A DNA stretch of 64,000 bases, taken from NCBI RefSeq assembly GCF_020520425.1, contig NC_079491.1:110360652-110424651 (forward strand), in the 5' to 3' direction. The notes under the pieces are model-generated. The model was not told the DNA's origin and made no database searches. It saw only the letters and a program-made list of their open reading frames with translations. The first letter of the stretch is position 1, and the number at the start of each line of letters is the position of its first letter. Position numbers and translations under genes: made by a program. This document shows, in pieces, positions 23,196-33,340 of this stretch. This DNA comes from Spinacia oleracea (Eukaryota; Streptophyta; Magnoliopsida; Caryophyllales; Amaranthaceae).

Positions 23196-23357
23196 AAGGG
23201 AACCTACGGCCGTCGTGGTCAAACATAATTGCACTCCCTTTATGTCACGATAACCGGGTTTTGTCAGTTTTTCTCATTGTCGTTAAAAACTGAATGGTGA
23301 ATCCTATATTACTAGTCAATTGGGTGTAAACTCACAGGAAATCCAATTACACTTGAT
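23196..23357 (+). repeat. End of the Tat-like LTR, primer site and leader (plus arm)
   Basis: Continues the LTR from 9027, with AAGGG duplicated by the Copia-1 insertion. The LTR ends near 23294. TGGTGAATCC follows, a mutated primer site, then about 50 bp of leader. It pairs with 23448-23610 in reverse. Confidence 0.75.
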
Positions 23358-23447
23358 TGAATAAAAAGAATCGTCACACCCACGAGGGACGAGGTCACGC
23401 ATTAGCCTCGTGCTTTTTCGACCCCCTCACAGGCGTGACGTCGTCAG
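23358..23447. other. Spacer at the centre of the LTR palindrome
   Basis: About 90 bp without a copy on the other side. It includes CACGAGGGACGAGGTCACGC and CCCCCTCACAGGCGTGACG, which look like Tat leader sequence. Confidence 0.65.
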
Positions 23448-24848
23448 ATCAAGTGTAATTGGATTTCCTGTGAGTTTACACCCAATCGACTAGTAATATA
23501 GGAGTCGCCATTCAGTTTTTAACGACAATGAGAAAAACTGATAAAAACCGGCTATCGTGACATAAAGGGAGTGCAATTATGTTCGACCACGACGGCCATA
23601 GGTTCCCTTGTGATCCCTGGTGTGGGGATCACTCAACGTACACCCGCAGGGTAGAGATTGAGAGTTCGGGGGACTGTAGCTACCGAGAGGAGTGCTCATC
23701 GATAATACTCCAGAGGCAGGTTATCCTTACTAGCTCAGCATAAATAATTGAAGGGACATGCGTTAAACTATTAAGCTACTCTGTATTGATTTTAGCAATA
23801 TGCAACACATAATACTAAATCGATTGTGATTATCTTATTTAGATTGATTTAAGGTACCTAGCATGATAATTCAATTGTCCAAGGTATTATCTTATTAGGC
23901 GTGATAGATCAATCAAGTTAATAGTTTGACAATTTTATAAAAGGGTGATGAAAGCGATTAAATCATGCGAGGGACACATTACAACGCACCCTTGAGAGGT
24001 GCGTTGTGGTTCTCAGAAAACTAACCACTTGGCTTTGCTATTTCTCCTTTTATTTAACGAATCTCGGGTTTCTAAGCAATGTTCCAGTATTTAGGCTTAA
24101 TTCATCAAGCTACAAGGGGCAGGATGCGTTCTGTTCGACTTTTGGGTCGATTGCGACAGAACGCTGGATCAATTTCGCAGCGTGAGGCTTAGGCTTAAGG
24201 CTAGAGTCAATACTCAGGTTATGGAATTGTGTGTTGTTTTCACGTCGATTTTAGGCTGTATTTATAGGAAAAGAGTGTGTGGAAAGATAGATTTTAAGAT
24301 ACGAATCCAAAAAGAATCCGGAGGTAAAACGGCCCCAGGCATTTTCAGCGCCCAGGGCTGGGCGCCGAAGATTTCAGCGCCCAGGGCTGGGCGTTGAAAA
24401 TGTGATATGGGCCGAGTTCTTGTCAGATTTGGAATCTTAGAACACGGAGCTTTTTGGGAGATTTATCCGAGTCTTTTAGTGCGTATTAACTTATGACGGA
24501 ATGCGTCTGGGCCCGTTACGAACTCTAGGTTCGTTAGGAATTTAATTAATACGTAACTCTTATTTTCGAATTATAACAGGAATGCAAATTCTATCTCTTT
24601 TCGGATTTATGTTGGAGTGCAACACCTAATTCTGACAGGTTTCTATCTTTTATGACTTTGCCACTTTTAACAACTACCTTTTACGGCAGTTACTGCTCTT
24701 AGCAGGTTTCTATAAATAGTAGCTTTGGCTGAAATGAAAGGGTGATTGAGATTCGTTATTTTATAGGAGATGCGTTGCCAAGTGGAGATTTATGTTCTCA
24801 TCATCGAACCTTCCCTTTCGGGAATGGGGACAAAAGTAGGTGTCTACA
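23448..24848 (-). repeat. Inverted Tat-like leader and LTR (minus arm)
   Basis: Reverse complement of 7782-9027 plus 23196-23357. The LTR start TGTAGACACC is at 24848. The primer site GGAGTCGCCA (23501-23510) is the better kept of the two and reads TGGCGACTCC on the minus strand. Right of 24848 there is no polypurine tract, which suggests a true 5' LTR edge. Confidence 0.8.
24342..24401. repeat. Double GC-rich hairpin module, copy 5 (inverted LTR)
   Basis: Two palindromes of the form GCGCCCAGGGCTGGGCGC separated by about ten bases: the counterpart of copy 4 in the other arm, and the most symmetrical pair. Confidence 0.85.
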
Positions 24849-25025
24849 GAGTCCAATCACGTGACAGGAAATACATCGTTGGACATACGACTTCGTTAGT
24901 TATTCTTAGTATTTTAGGTCGACAAACCTCGTATTTTGCGGATAATGCTAAGTCATTAAGAATCCCTTTATCAGAAACAATCCAGCTTCCAGAAAAATTA
25001 ATTCAGACTTGTCGATTTTCTATTC
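24849..25025. other. Short unassigned stretch
   Basis: Lies between the inverted Tat-like LTR and the broken end of the Athila-like integrase. I recognise nothing in it. Confidence 0.4.
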
Positions 25026-25037
25026 TCGAATCTCGTT

Positions 25038-26128
25038 CTATGGCATCTCATACCTCCTCGAAATAGTGCCGGCCCTTTGGAACGCATCACAAGCCATAAT
25101 AAAAGCTTGTGCATCCTTAAACATAGTAGGCCAGTAAAAACCGCACTGCGACAACTTAGAATTAGTCTTCGAAGGTCCATGGTGACCACCATAAGTTGAA
25201 GAATGACACCTATTGATAATACCATGAACTTCCCATTCTGGAACACATCGCTTGTACAACCCTTCAGCAGTTTCACGGAACAAATAAGGATCATCCCAAA
25301 AGTATAACCGAACATCATGTAGGAATTTCTTCTTCTGTTGATATGTAAGATCGGACGGAAGAATACCCCCTACAATGTAGTTCGCATAGTCTGCGAACCA
25401 TGGTGACTGACTGGCAAGTGCAAGTAAGTGATCATCCGGAAATGAATCATCGATAGGTGTAGACACTTTACCATCATCATACCTCAATCTAGACAAGTGG
25501 TCTACAACCACATTCTCAGCCCCTTTCTTGTCGCGGATCTCTAGATCGAACTCCTGTAGCAGTAGTATCCATCGAATAAGCCTGGGTTTGGCTTCCTTTT
25601 TGAAGAGCAGATACTTAAGGGCCGCATGGTCAGTATAGACTATCACCTTGGACCCAATCAGATAAGTGCGAAACTTGTCCAAGGCATAGACTATGGCTAG
25701 AAGCTCCTTCTCAGTAGTAGCATAATTAACTTGAGCTTCATCTAAGGTCTTACTAGCATAGTAGATGGCATACAAGACCTTTTCCTTTCTCTAACCCGAA
25801 ACTGCCCCAACTGCGTAGTCACTTGCATCACACATTATCTCGAACGGAAGATCCCATTCGGGAGAACGGATGATAGGAGCCGAAATTAGTGCCTGTTTAA
25901 TCCTGTCAAAAGCCTCAAGACAAGCATCAGTAAACACAAATGGGGCATCCTTGAGGAGGAGCTGGGTCAGTGGTTTAACAATCTTAGAAAAATCCTTAAT
26001 AAAGCGGCGATAAAACCCCGCATGACCAAGAAAACTTCTAACACCCTTCACATTAACTGGAGGGGGCAATTGTTCAATCACTTGGACCTTAGCTCGATCC
26101 ACCTGGATGCCCTTATCAGATATCAAAT
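25038..26128 (-). pseudogene. Athila-like pol: end of RT, RNase H, start of integrase
   Basis: Reads LISDKGIQVDRAKVQV at the RT end, then LGHAGFYRRFIKDFSKI, RNase H with the [11 protein letters not shown] region, and the integrase zinc finger around [15 protein letters not shown] and CDAFQRAG. An in-frame TAG at 25791-25793 precedes the RNase H motif, and another after SRRYEMP (25035-25037) ends the frame, close to where family similarity stops. The product would copy and insert the element. It is inactive here. Confidence 0.88.
26126..26128. other. Target-site duplication of CACTA 2, left
   Basis: AAT. The same three bases follow the element at 30463-30465. Removing the element restores a continuous RT frame. 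Confidence 0.9.
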
Positions 26129-26154
26129 CACTAGTAGAAAAATCGTCATGTGCT

Positions 26155-26335
26155 TCCCTTCAAGTGCGGCTCATTTAGTAAATTGGCAGCACTTGAGAAG
26201 ATTAAAAAAATTAAAAAATAAATATATTTACAAGTGCGGGCTCATTTTAGAAAATTGGCAGCACTTAAGTTCAAGTGCGGGCTTCAAACTCAAGTGCGGG
26301 CTCATTTTACAAATGAGCCGCACAAAAGTGACATT
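26155..26335. repeat. CACTA 2 left subterminal repeats
   Basis: Several copies of CAAGTGCGGGCTCATTTT and AAAATTGGCAGCACTT, direct and inverted. They are likely transposase-binding sites, as in other CACTA elements. Confidence 0.8.
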
Positions 26336-28120
26336 CTCCTTTCCCGCTTTCTCTCTCTTTCAGCCAAATGAATCTCATTCACTTTTCACCTCAAACCCTC
26401 TCTTTCTCCCCTCTACTGCTTCTCCGTCGATAACCTGCCACGCCATTTCTCTTTCCGGCGGCACGGCTGCTTATGTCTTAGTTTTTTCGTTATCGCGCTG
26501 CCCTAATTTTTGTCCAAAACCACCTAATACGTCTTGAATGCAAGTAAAAATAGCATGTCTATGACGAAGCAATGCTCTTTCTCGTCTGCTCTTCTCTCGT
26601 CGCTACCCTTCACCGCCAACGGTGGCCGAGGCTATTGGCTGAGGGTTTGTCATCCTTGCTACCCATCTATCGGTAATTTCCTATTTCCCTTCATTAATTA
26701 AGTTGAATTTGAATAAAATCAAAACCCCCAATTTACAAACCCTAACTTCATATCTGAGTCTAAGCATCACAGTTTATAGGGATGTACTAGGGGAGTGACT
26801 TTTGTACTGTTTTAGCTTATGTATTATTTCTAACAGTTGTGGGAGATTACAAACAGGTATGTTATATGGGGGCATCGGAAATTGAGAATCAATTGGACTT
26901 TCTATATGGTGTCTGATTATATATAATACCTAATAACTGCTGAACATGATATTCTGCATTAGCTCAGTGTTACGTGTTTTCCGAATACATTAATAAACTG
27001 AATAGGGTATTACAAGGAATCACCTTACGAGTTAACTGAGAATTGAGGCAATGGGGGTAATGATAATGATGAATCATGATGTTAACTGAGAATTGATTGC
27101 TTAACTCTAACTAAATTTGCTTTGTACAATTCAGATATTGTACTAATTGTCCGTCTTCTAGCTGTAGGAGATTACAAGGAGGGGGTATTGTATTGGTGTT
27201 GAAGTACTTGAGGATGATCCTGAAGTAGAGAAGCCATTTTATGGGCCAAATGTCTGGCCAGCTCCGGGTATATATTCTCGTTTTTCCATATCTATGTTTA
27301 CCAATATGTTGCTTTAATAATGTGATGTTATTGTTGAACTTTTGTGAAGAACTTTTTTCTTTTGAAATGTAAATTGTTGAAACTTAGCAGGATATCACGT
27401 CGAATATGCATTGCTATCTCAAATACTCTTTGAACTTATTGGTGTAAACTGAAATGTTCTACCTGGGGAAGCTTTATATGGCATGGCTACCATCCAAATA
27501 AATAATTAAAGAGCATACAAATCATAATGACAGGAAAAGTGAAAGATGGTGTGAGTTATTGAATGGGACCCATTTATACTACAACTTACAAACTGCATCA
27601 GATTTTAGAATTATAGTAATAAAAACGTTGAGATCTTAGGAATCTAAATCTATTTTTATAATGTAAAGTAGAATTCTTGTTTATCCATTCTTTATTTTGT
27701 TATTTTTGGTTTCTTTGGATGGGGTTTGGATGGGGTTCGCAATGGGCGTGGGCCGATAGTATCTAGGCTCATATGGATTAGACCCGTTCATGATTCGATA
27801 GACGGTGCTCCAACGAGTAATGTGTGCATGGTGTTCCAAATGTATATGCACCATATTTGAAGTTTGACCCTTATCACTTCATGCAGAACGAACATATAGA
27901 TGCTCATTTTCAGTCTGAACTTGATCATATTCATTTTAAAAAACGGGATCATATATACTTGGACCATCACTTGCATTGTGCTAGCTCTTTGATGTATGAT
28001 ATAATTTACATTTGTGCACGGGTTTGGTTTGTTCAAATCACGGTCTTTAGAAGAAAGAATCAGTTTTGAGCCATATCAAAAGTAGACCGAGCAATCAAAG
28101 TATCAAACTTTGGTGATTTA
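26336..28120. other. CACTA 2 interior without a recognised gene
   Basis: The stretch 26340-26640 (CT-rich, with CTCTCTTTC tracts) resembles a plant 5' UTR and may be the captured start of the CIPK gene, but I cannot identify coding sequence in it. The rest is AT-rich. Confidence 0.4.
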
Positions 28121-28126
28121 TTGCAG

Positions 28127-28880
28127 GTCTTAGCAAGAAAAACAAATATATACATGGTCCTAGAGTATGTACAATTGTATATGGAGGAGTATTGTCTGGT
28201 AAAATTATAAGTAATTTCTACACATAATGTATCACTCTAACTCAAACTGACACCCCAACCAATGTATATTTTCAACTTTAAATTGTTTTCTATTACTGAA
28301 GCAACTAATAATTTTATAGGCACCCCGAAGGAAACTCTCAGAGAAGGAAGGTCGAAGGCTTATTCAACAACTAATTGACTGTATGAATTATTGTCATGAC
28401 AGGGTGTCTTTCACCGAGACCTTAAGGTTAGGTACTGGCTAAACAATCACAATAGTGAAATTGATGTTATTGCAATTTACTCTTCTCTTGTGAGTTGTGA
28501 TTAGAATTTTTATTTGTGTATGTGTATTTATTTAACTGTCAACTATGAAGGTTTTTGTTGGAGGAGATGCTTGAGTATGACATTGATATTATATGGTCTT
28601 CTGACATTTTCTTCTCAAATTTGCAGCTAGAGAATATCCTTGTAGACGGAAAAGGAAACATAAAGTATCCGACTTTGGCCTTAGTGCACTACCCCAGCAT
28701 TTCGGGTATGTATAGAAAATACTAGAGTAAAAGTCTCTTTTACTGTATTCAGCTTTTGAATCTCTGGTAGTTTTTTCATTTTGTTTTTCTAGAGTGATGG
28801 CTTGCTACATACAACCTATGGGAGCCCAGACTACGTTGCTCCTGAAATTCTTGCTAATAGGGGTTGACCGAAGTAGGTGA
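28127..28880 (+). pseudogene. Captured CIPK (CBL-interacting protein kinase) exons
   Basis: Four exon-like pieces with their introns. First (from 28127, after TTGCAG): VLARKTNIYMVLEYV, then a frame change into GGVLSGKI. Second (28320-28427): KLSEKEGRRLIQQLIDCMNY, then a one-base loss just before the HRDLK catalytic loop. Third (28627-28705): LENILVDGKGNIKY, the DFGLSALPQHFG region with the DFG metal site. Fourth (from 28793): SDGLLHTTYGSP, YVAPEILANRG, then a stop. These match the N-terminal kinase domain of CIPK/SnRK3 calcium-signalling kinases in order. The regulatory NAF region is absent. Several frame breaks exclude function. Confidence 0.85.
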
Positions 28881-30104
28881 GAATAAGTCTTTGAAATATT
28901 TGTATTTGTATTTGCTAATAGGGGGAGGGGTTAAACGTTGTGAGGTATTTGTATGAACACAGAAAAGGACTTAAAATGGTTACTGAATAGGAATTTCTCA
29001 GACCTGAAACCTTCTTTACCCAAGAAAGAGAAAAGCAGGAAAAGGAGAGGGGAGTGTGATAGAAGAAGAATCTCAGTAGAAGAGTAAAAACAGGTTTTCT
29101 GTTTTGATTCGTTCTTTATCTTTGGTGTCTTTTTTTAGCAGACATAGTAAAGAATCCCAGCACAAATTATTAACTTGCAAGTGTATCAACCACCAGATAT
29201 TAACACTAATTCTGAAGTTGCAATTAAGTAATATCGATACTGTCAAATTACTAAACCTCATGCTAAGTACTCCTATATGAAAGCAAACAATCATTCTTGT
29301 ATCTTTAAGTTAATGCAGGGAAATGAATAGACAGTGTTAGGAGAAAGGATCATACATTGATGGTAGAAGGGGAGTGTAGACTATGCCCGGTTCCACAATA
29401 AGTCTTTGAAATGTTATACTAAGTCTAATGAACATGTAAATGGTTTCAAATACTTATTTAAGTTCATTAGTTGAAAGTTAGGAGCGAAATAAGTCATTTT
29501 AGTCAAAATTTGAACTATAATGAACAAACGAGCCTTAAATGTGCATAACATGACCAACGTAGGTGACAATGAGTGTATGAAACATTAAACTAAGTATATA
29601 AAACATCCAAAGGTTTAAAATACTTATTTAGGTTCATTGGTTGAAAGTTATGAGAGAAATGAACCATTTTTATTATTATAAGGTTCATTATTTCATTGTT
29701 GTGAGCAAATTATGTCTTACTTTAATGTACCATACAATATTTATAATATAACTAACATTTTTTTTTTCTCGATGATCGATCTTCTTTAGGTATTCAACAA
29801 TCCGAGGGAGCAGCCTTTTACCATTGAGTAGATAAATGAAGTTCGAGAAAAGTTGGCAAAGTTCATTACCATTTATTGTCTTTGATATTTTCTTTTGTAG
29901 TGAATCTTAGATTATAGATGCTAGTTTTTCATAGGATTGTAATGTAATCGATTTTTATATTTATAATTGTATACTATTCAATTTAATTATCTATATAATT
30001 GGATATTTTTTTTATGTAATGCATGGAGGTTAACTAGTAGGCGTGGTCTAATTGTATAATATATGTAGCAGGGATATCAGTTATATAACAAATTTCTAGA
30101 TCAA
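28881..30104. other. CACTA 2 interior, no gene seen
   Basis: AT-rich. There is a repeated 60-70 bp segment around 29400-29475 and 29570-29645 (both contain TACTTATTTA followed by GTTCATT and TTGAAAGTTA). Confidence 0.45.
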
Positions 30105-30450
30105 TTGCGGCTCATTTATATATCAAGTGCGGCTCTTTTTTATGCTTGTGCTGCCCATTTTCATGTCAAGTGCGGGCTAATTTCAAAAATTGGCAGCACA
30201 AAATTTGTCAAGTGCGGGCTCATTTTCAAAATTGGCAGCACAAAGTTTGTCAAGTGCGGGCTCATATTGCAAAATTGGCAGCACCAAATTTGTCAAGTGC
30301 AGGCTCATTTTGTAAATTGGCAGCACTTGAAGTATGAAGTGCTGCCAATATTTTGGCAGCACTTGAGAAACATCAAGTGCGGGCAAGCCATGTGCTGCAC
30401 ATGTAAAAGCCCGCACTTAACCCCTTAAAATGAGCCCGCACTTGAGCTTT
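30105..30450. repeat. CACTA 2 right subterminal repeats
   Basis: At least six units of TCAAGTGCGGGCTCATTTT and AATTGGCAGCAC, ending in inverted copies. Confidence 0.85.
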
Positions 30451-30465
30451 TTTCTTCTAGTGAAT

Positions 30466-30595
30466 GTCCCAAGACCACCCCTTCAGTAACCATGAAATGA
30501 CACTTATCCCAATTTAAGACTAGGTTACATTCTTCACATCTTTTCAAAACTTTAGTCAAGTTAATCAAACAGGAATTAAAAGAAGTACCATAGAC
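30466..30595 (-). pseudogene. Athila-like RT, middle piece between two insertions
   Basis: The minus-strand frame reads LTKVLKRCEECNLVLN and DKCHFMV up to the CACTA 2 site. It joins the pieces at 41194 and 26128 into one RT. Palm-to-thumb region, just after the FMDD box. Confidence 0.85.
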
Positions 30596-30600
30596 ACTAA
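30596..30600. other. Target-site duplication of Copia-2, left
   Basis: ACTAA. The same five bases follow the element at 41197-41201. Confidence 0.9.
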
Positions 30601-32311
30601 TGTTAGGTTATGATACATATGAATAAACATAAATCATGCGGAAAAACCATAAAGCCAGGAAACATATTATTTACACATAATCATTTAACATAATTCAGAT
30701 GCATACACTTTGTAGCGTGCCCTCCCTAGCTGCGCCCGAACCGAACAAGAACAAGTCTTTAGGACTCCAAGTGTCGTCCCTCCGAAGATAGTTCACAGCA
30801 CGTCCGGATCCGCCTTAAGCTTGACCAACTAGAATCGCCCTTAAGGTTACTTAGGATTTTCGGCTATTTTGGGTTGCAAGTGTTTGGCTGATTTTTGCTT
30901 AAAATCTTACCTTTGAATACTTCAAAATCATCAGTTAAATATGTGACCCTAGGCCCTTATTTATAGAGTTTATGGAAAGGAATTATAATCCTACTAGGAT
31001 ATGGATTTATTAATTAGAATCCTAATAGAACTCTAAATAATAAATTTAATCTTTTAGGATTAGGATTTAATCAATGCACGAATTCCGATAGGATTAAGAT
31101 TCGTTACAAACACGAGCACACGCACACGCATGCACGCCCGTACGCAGGCCTTGCGGCCCACGCCGAGCGCACAGCGCATGCGGCCTCGCAGCCCATGAGC
31201 TTCGTGCGCGCCTGCCAGTGCTTGGCTGGGCCTGGCCTTGCGCTGGGCCTGGTCGAGCACTTGGCGTGTGGCTTGCTGGGCGTTGGCCTAGCCTCGTGCT
31301 GGGCCTTCGTCTAGCAAGCCTTGTCCGATGCTAATTCGTACGATACGCTTTCCGATTAAATTCCCGATTCCGGAGTTCATTTCCGATACGAACAATATTT
31401 AATATTTCCGATTCCGGAATTAATTTCCGTTTCGAACAAATATTTAATATTTCCGTTTCCGGAATTATTTTCCGATTCCGATAATATTTCCGATTCTGAC
31501 AATATTTCCGTTTCCGGCAATATTTCCGATTCCGGCAATATTTCCATTTCCATTAATATTTTCCGATACGTACCATGTTTCCGTTTCCGGCAACATGTAC
31601 GACTTGGATAATATTTTTATTTCCGATACGATCCATATTTCTGTTTCCGGCAATATCATCGTTTCCGGAGTATTCATTTCTTGCCTATGACGATCTCAGC
31701 TCCCACTGAAACCAAGATCCGTCGGTTCCGAATATCCATAGATGGAGTATTTAATGCCATTAAATACTTGATCCGTTTACGTACTATTTGTGTGACCCTA
31801 CGGGTTCAGTCAAGAGTAAGCTGTGGATTAATATCATTAATTCCAGCAACTTGCTAGCTTCTTAACATTCAAGCAACCTAACATAAGTCCAATATTGAGC
31901 TTGTTTGATAATGCTAGCAACATCTACGACTTGGATAATATTTATATTTCCGATACGATCCATATTTCCGTTTCCAGCAATATCATCGTTTCCGGAGTAT
32001 TCATTTGGTTGCCTTTGACGATCTTAGCTCCCACTGAAACAAAGATCCGTCGATTCCGAATATCCATAGATGGAGTATTTAATGCCATTAAATACTTGAT
32101 CCGTTTACGTACTATTTGTGTGACCCTACGGGTTCAGTCAAGAGTAAGCTGTGGATTAATATCATTAATTCCACTTGAACTGAAGCGGCCTCTAGCTAGG
32201 CATTCAGCTCACTTGATCTCACTGAATTATTAACTTGTTAATTAATACTGAACCGCATTTATTAGACTCAACATTAAATGCATACTTGGACCAAGGGCAA
32301 TATTTCCTTCA
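30601..32311 (-). repeat. Copia-2 3' LTR with internal duplication
   Basis: The segment about 31607-31847 recurs at 31921-32170, separated by about 75 bp of unrelated sequence. Without this the LTR would match the other one in length. Confidence 0.9.
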
Positions 32312-33340
32312 GTCTCACACTTGTCCTTAGGGACAAGTGTGCATTTCCTAATTCCTTTGTCACTCGATGCTTGCTCTTGAACATAAGGTAAGAGTTGTCA
32401 TCCTTATTACGTCCAGAGGTGTTTCTCGGTTTCAGAGTTCAATTGATCAAATAAACAGATAATCATAGCCTATGATTCATCTGAGCACGGCCATGCATTT
32501 TACAGTTTCTAGCTCTCCGAGTGGCCTTGTACAACTTTTAATCATCTCATCCCGATTCATGGGGGGACAATCCCAATCTTGCGATCTTGAGATTAGACTT
32601 CGTTTGATAGGTGATTACCTGAGCGTTGCCTTTATAGCCTCCTTTTACGGTGCGACGGTTGGTCAACGTCAAAGTAAGCAGTTCTCAAACAAGTAATCTC
32701 AAATCACTCAGGTATTTGAGGATTTAGTGTCTAATAATTTTAATGAAATTTACTTATGACAGATTTTCATCTCTTACAGTAAAGTTTCATAGGTCTGTCC
32801 GATACTAGTCTTCCCAAAGTAAGTATCTATGCAAATGATAACGACATTGCCATGTCCACATAGTTCAAGAAACAGAACTACTATTCTAGTCGTCTAACGT
32901 TTTCTATGCGTCCATCTTTATAGAAAACTCCGACCAGGGACCATTTTCAACTTTTGACATTCAAGTTCACTTGATAGACATTTCTTAGTCACAGGACTGG
33001 TCCTGACAGTCTATCTTGAATATATCGTCAAATTGAAGGGACTCATCATTTAATACTAAACCAAGATTAAATGGAATATGAAAATTCATTTCATATATGA
33101 TAAATGTTCAACCCCAATGTTTTACAACCATGGGCCTCTAACCCATATTTAAAACAGTTCATGGAATTCAAAGCTATGCTTGATTTCCAGTGCCACAATG
33201 TGAGTGTTATTTCTCACTTGTTGCATAGGTTTAGTTATCATGCTTTGCCAATCTTAATATCCTTTTCATCGAATGTTCTTAGAGATAGGATGATAAGATC
33301 TTTTGAGTTTGTTTATTATGTGATCTAGTCTTTCTTACTT
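32312..33340 (-). other. Copia-2 3' untranslated region
   Basis: Reverse match to the Copia-1 3' UTR (21260-21750 and 17330-17600) with the CACTA insertion absent, which confirms where CACTA 1 entered. It begins with the likely polypurine tract next to the LTR (GGACAAGTGTGAGAC on the minus strand). Confidence 0.8.

Larger units (their letters stand above)
26129..30462. mobile_element. CACTA element 2, non-autonomous, with captured CIPK exons
   Basis: Ends CACTAGTAGAAAAA and TTTTTTCTTCTAGTG with the 3-bp duplication AAT. Subterminal repeats of CAAGTGCGGGCTCATTTT and AATTGGCAGCACTT occupy 26155-26335 and 30105-30450. No transposase is seen. The interior holds kinase exons with their introns at 28127-28880. 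The subterminal motif differs from that of CACTA 1, so the two belong to different subfamilies. Confidence 0.92.
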
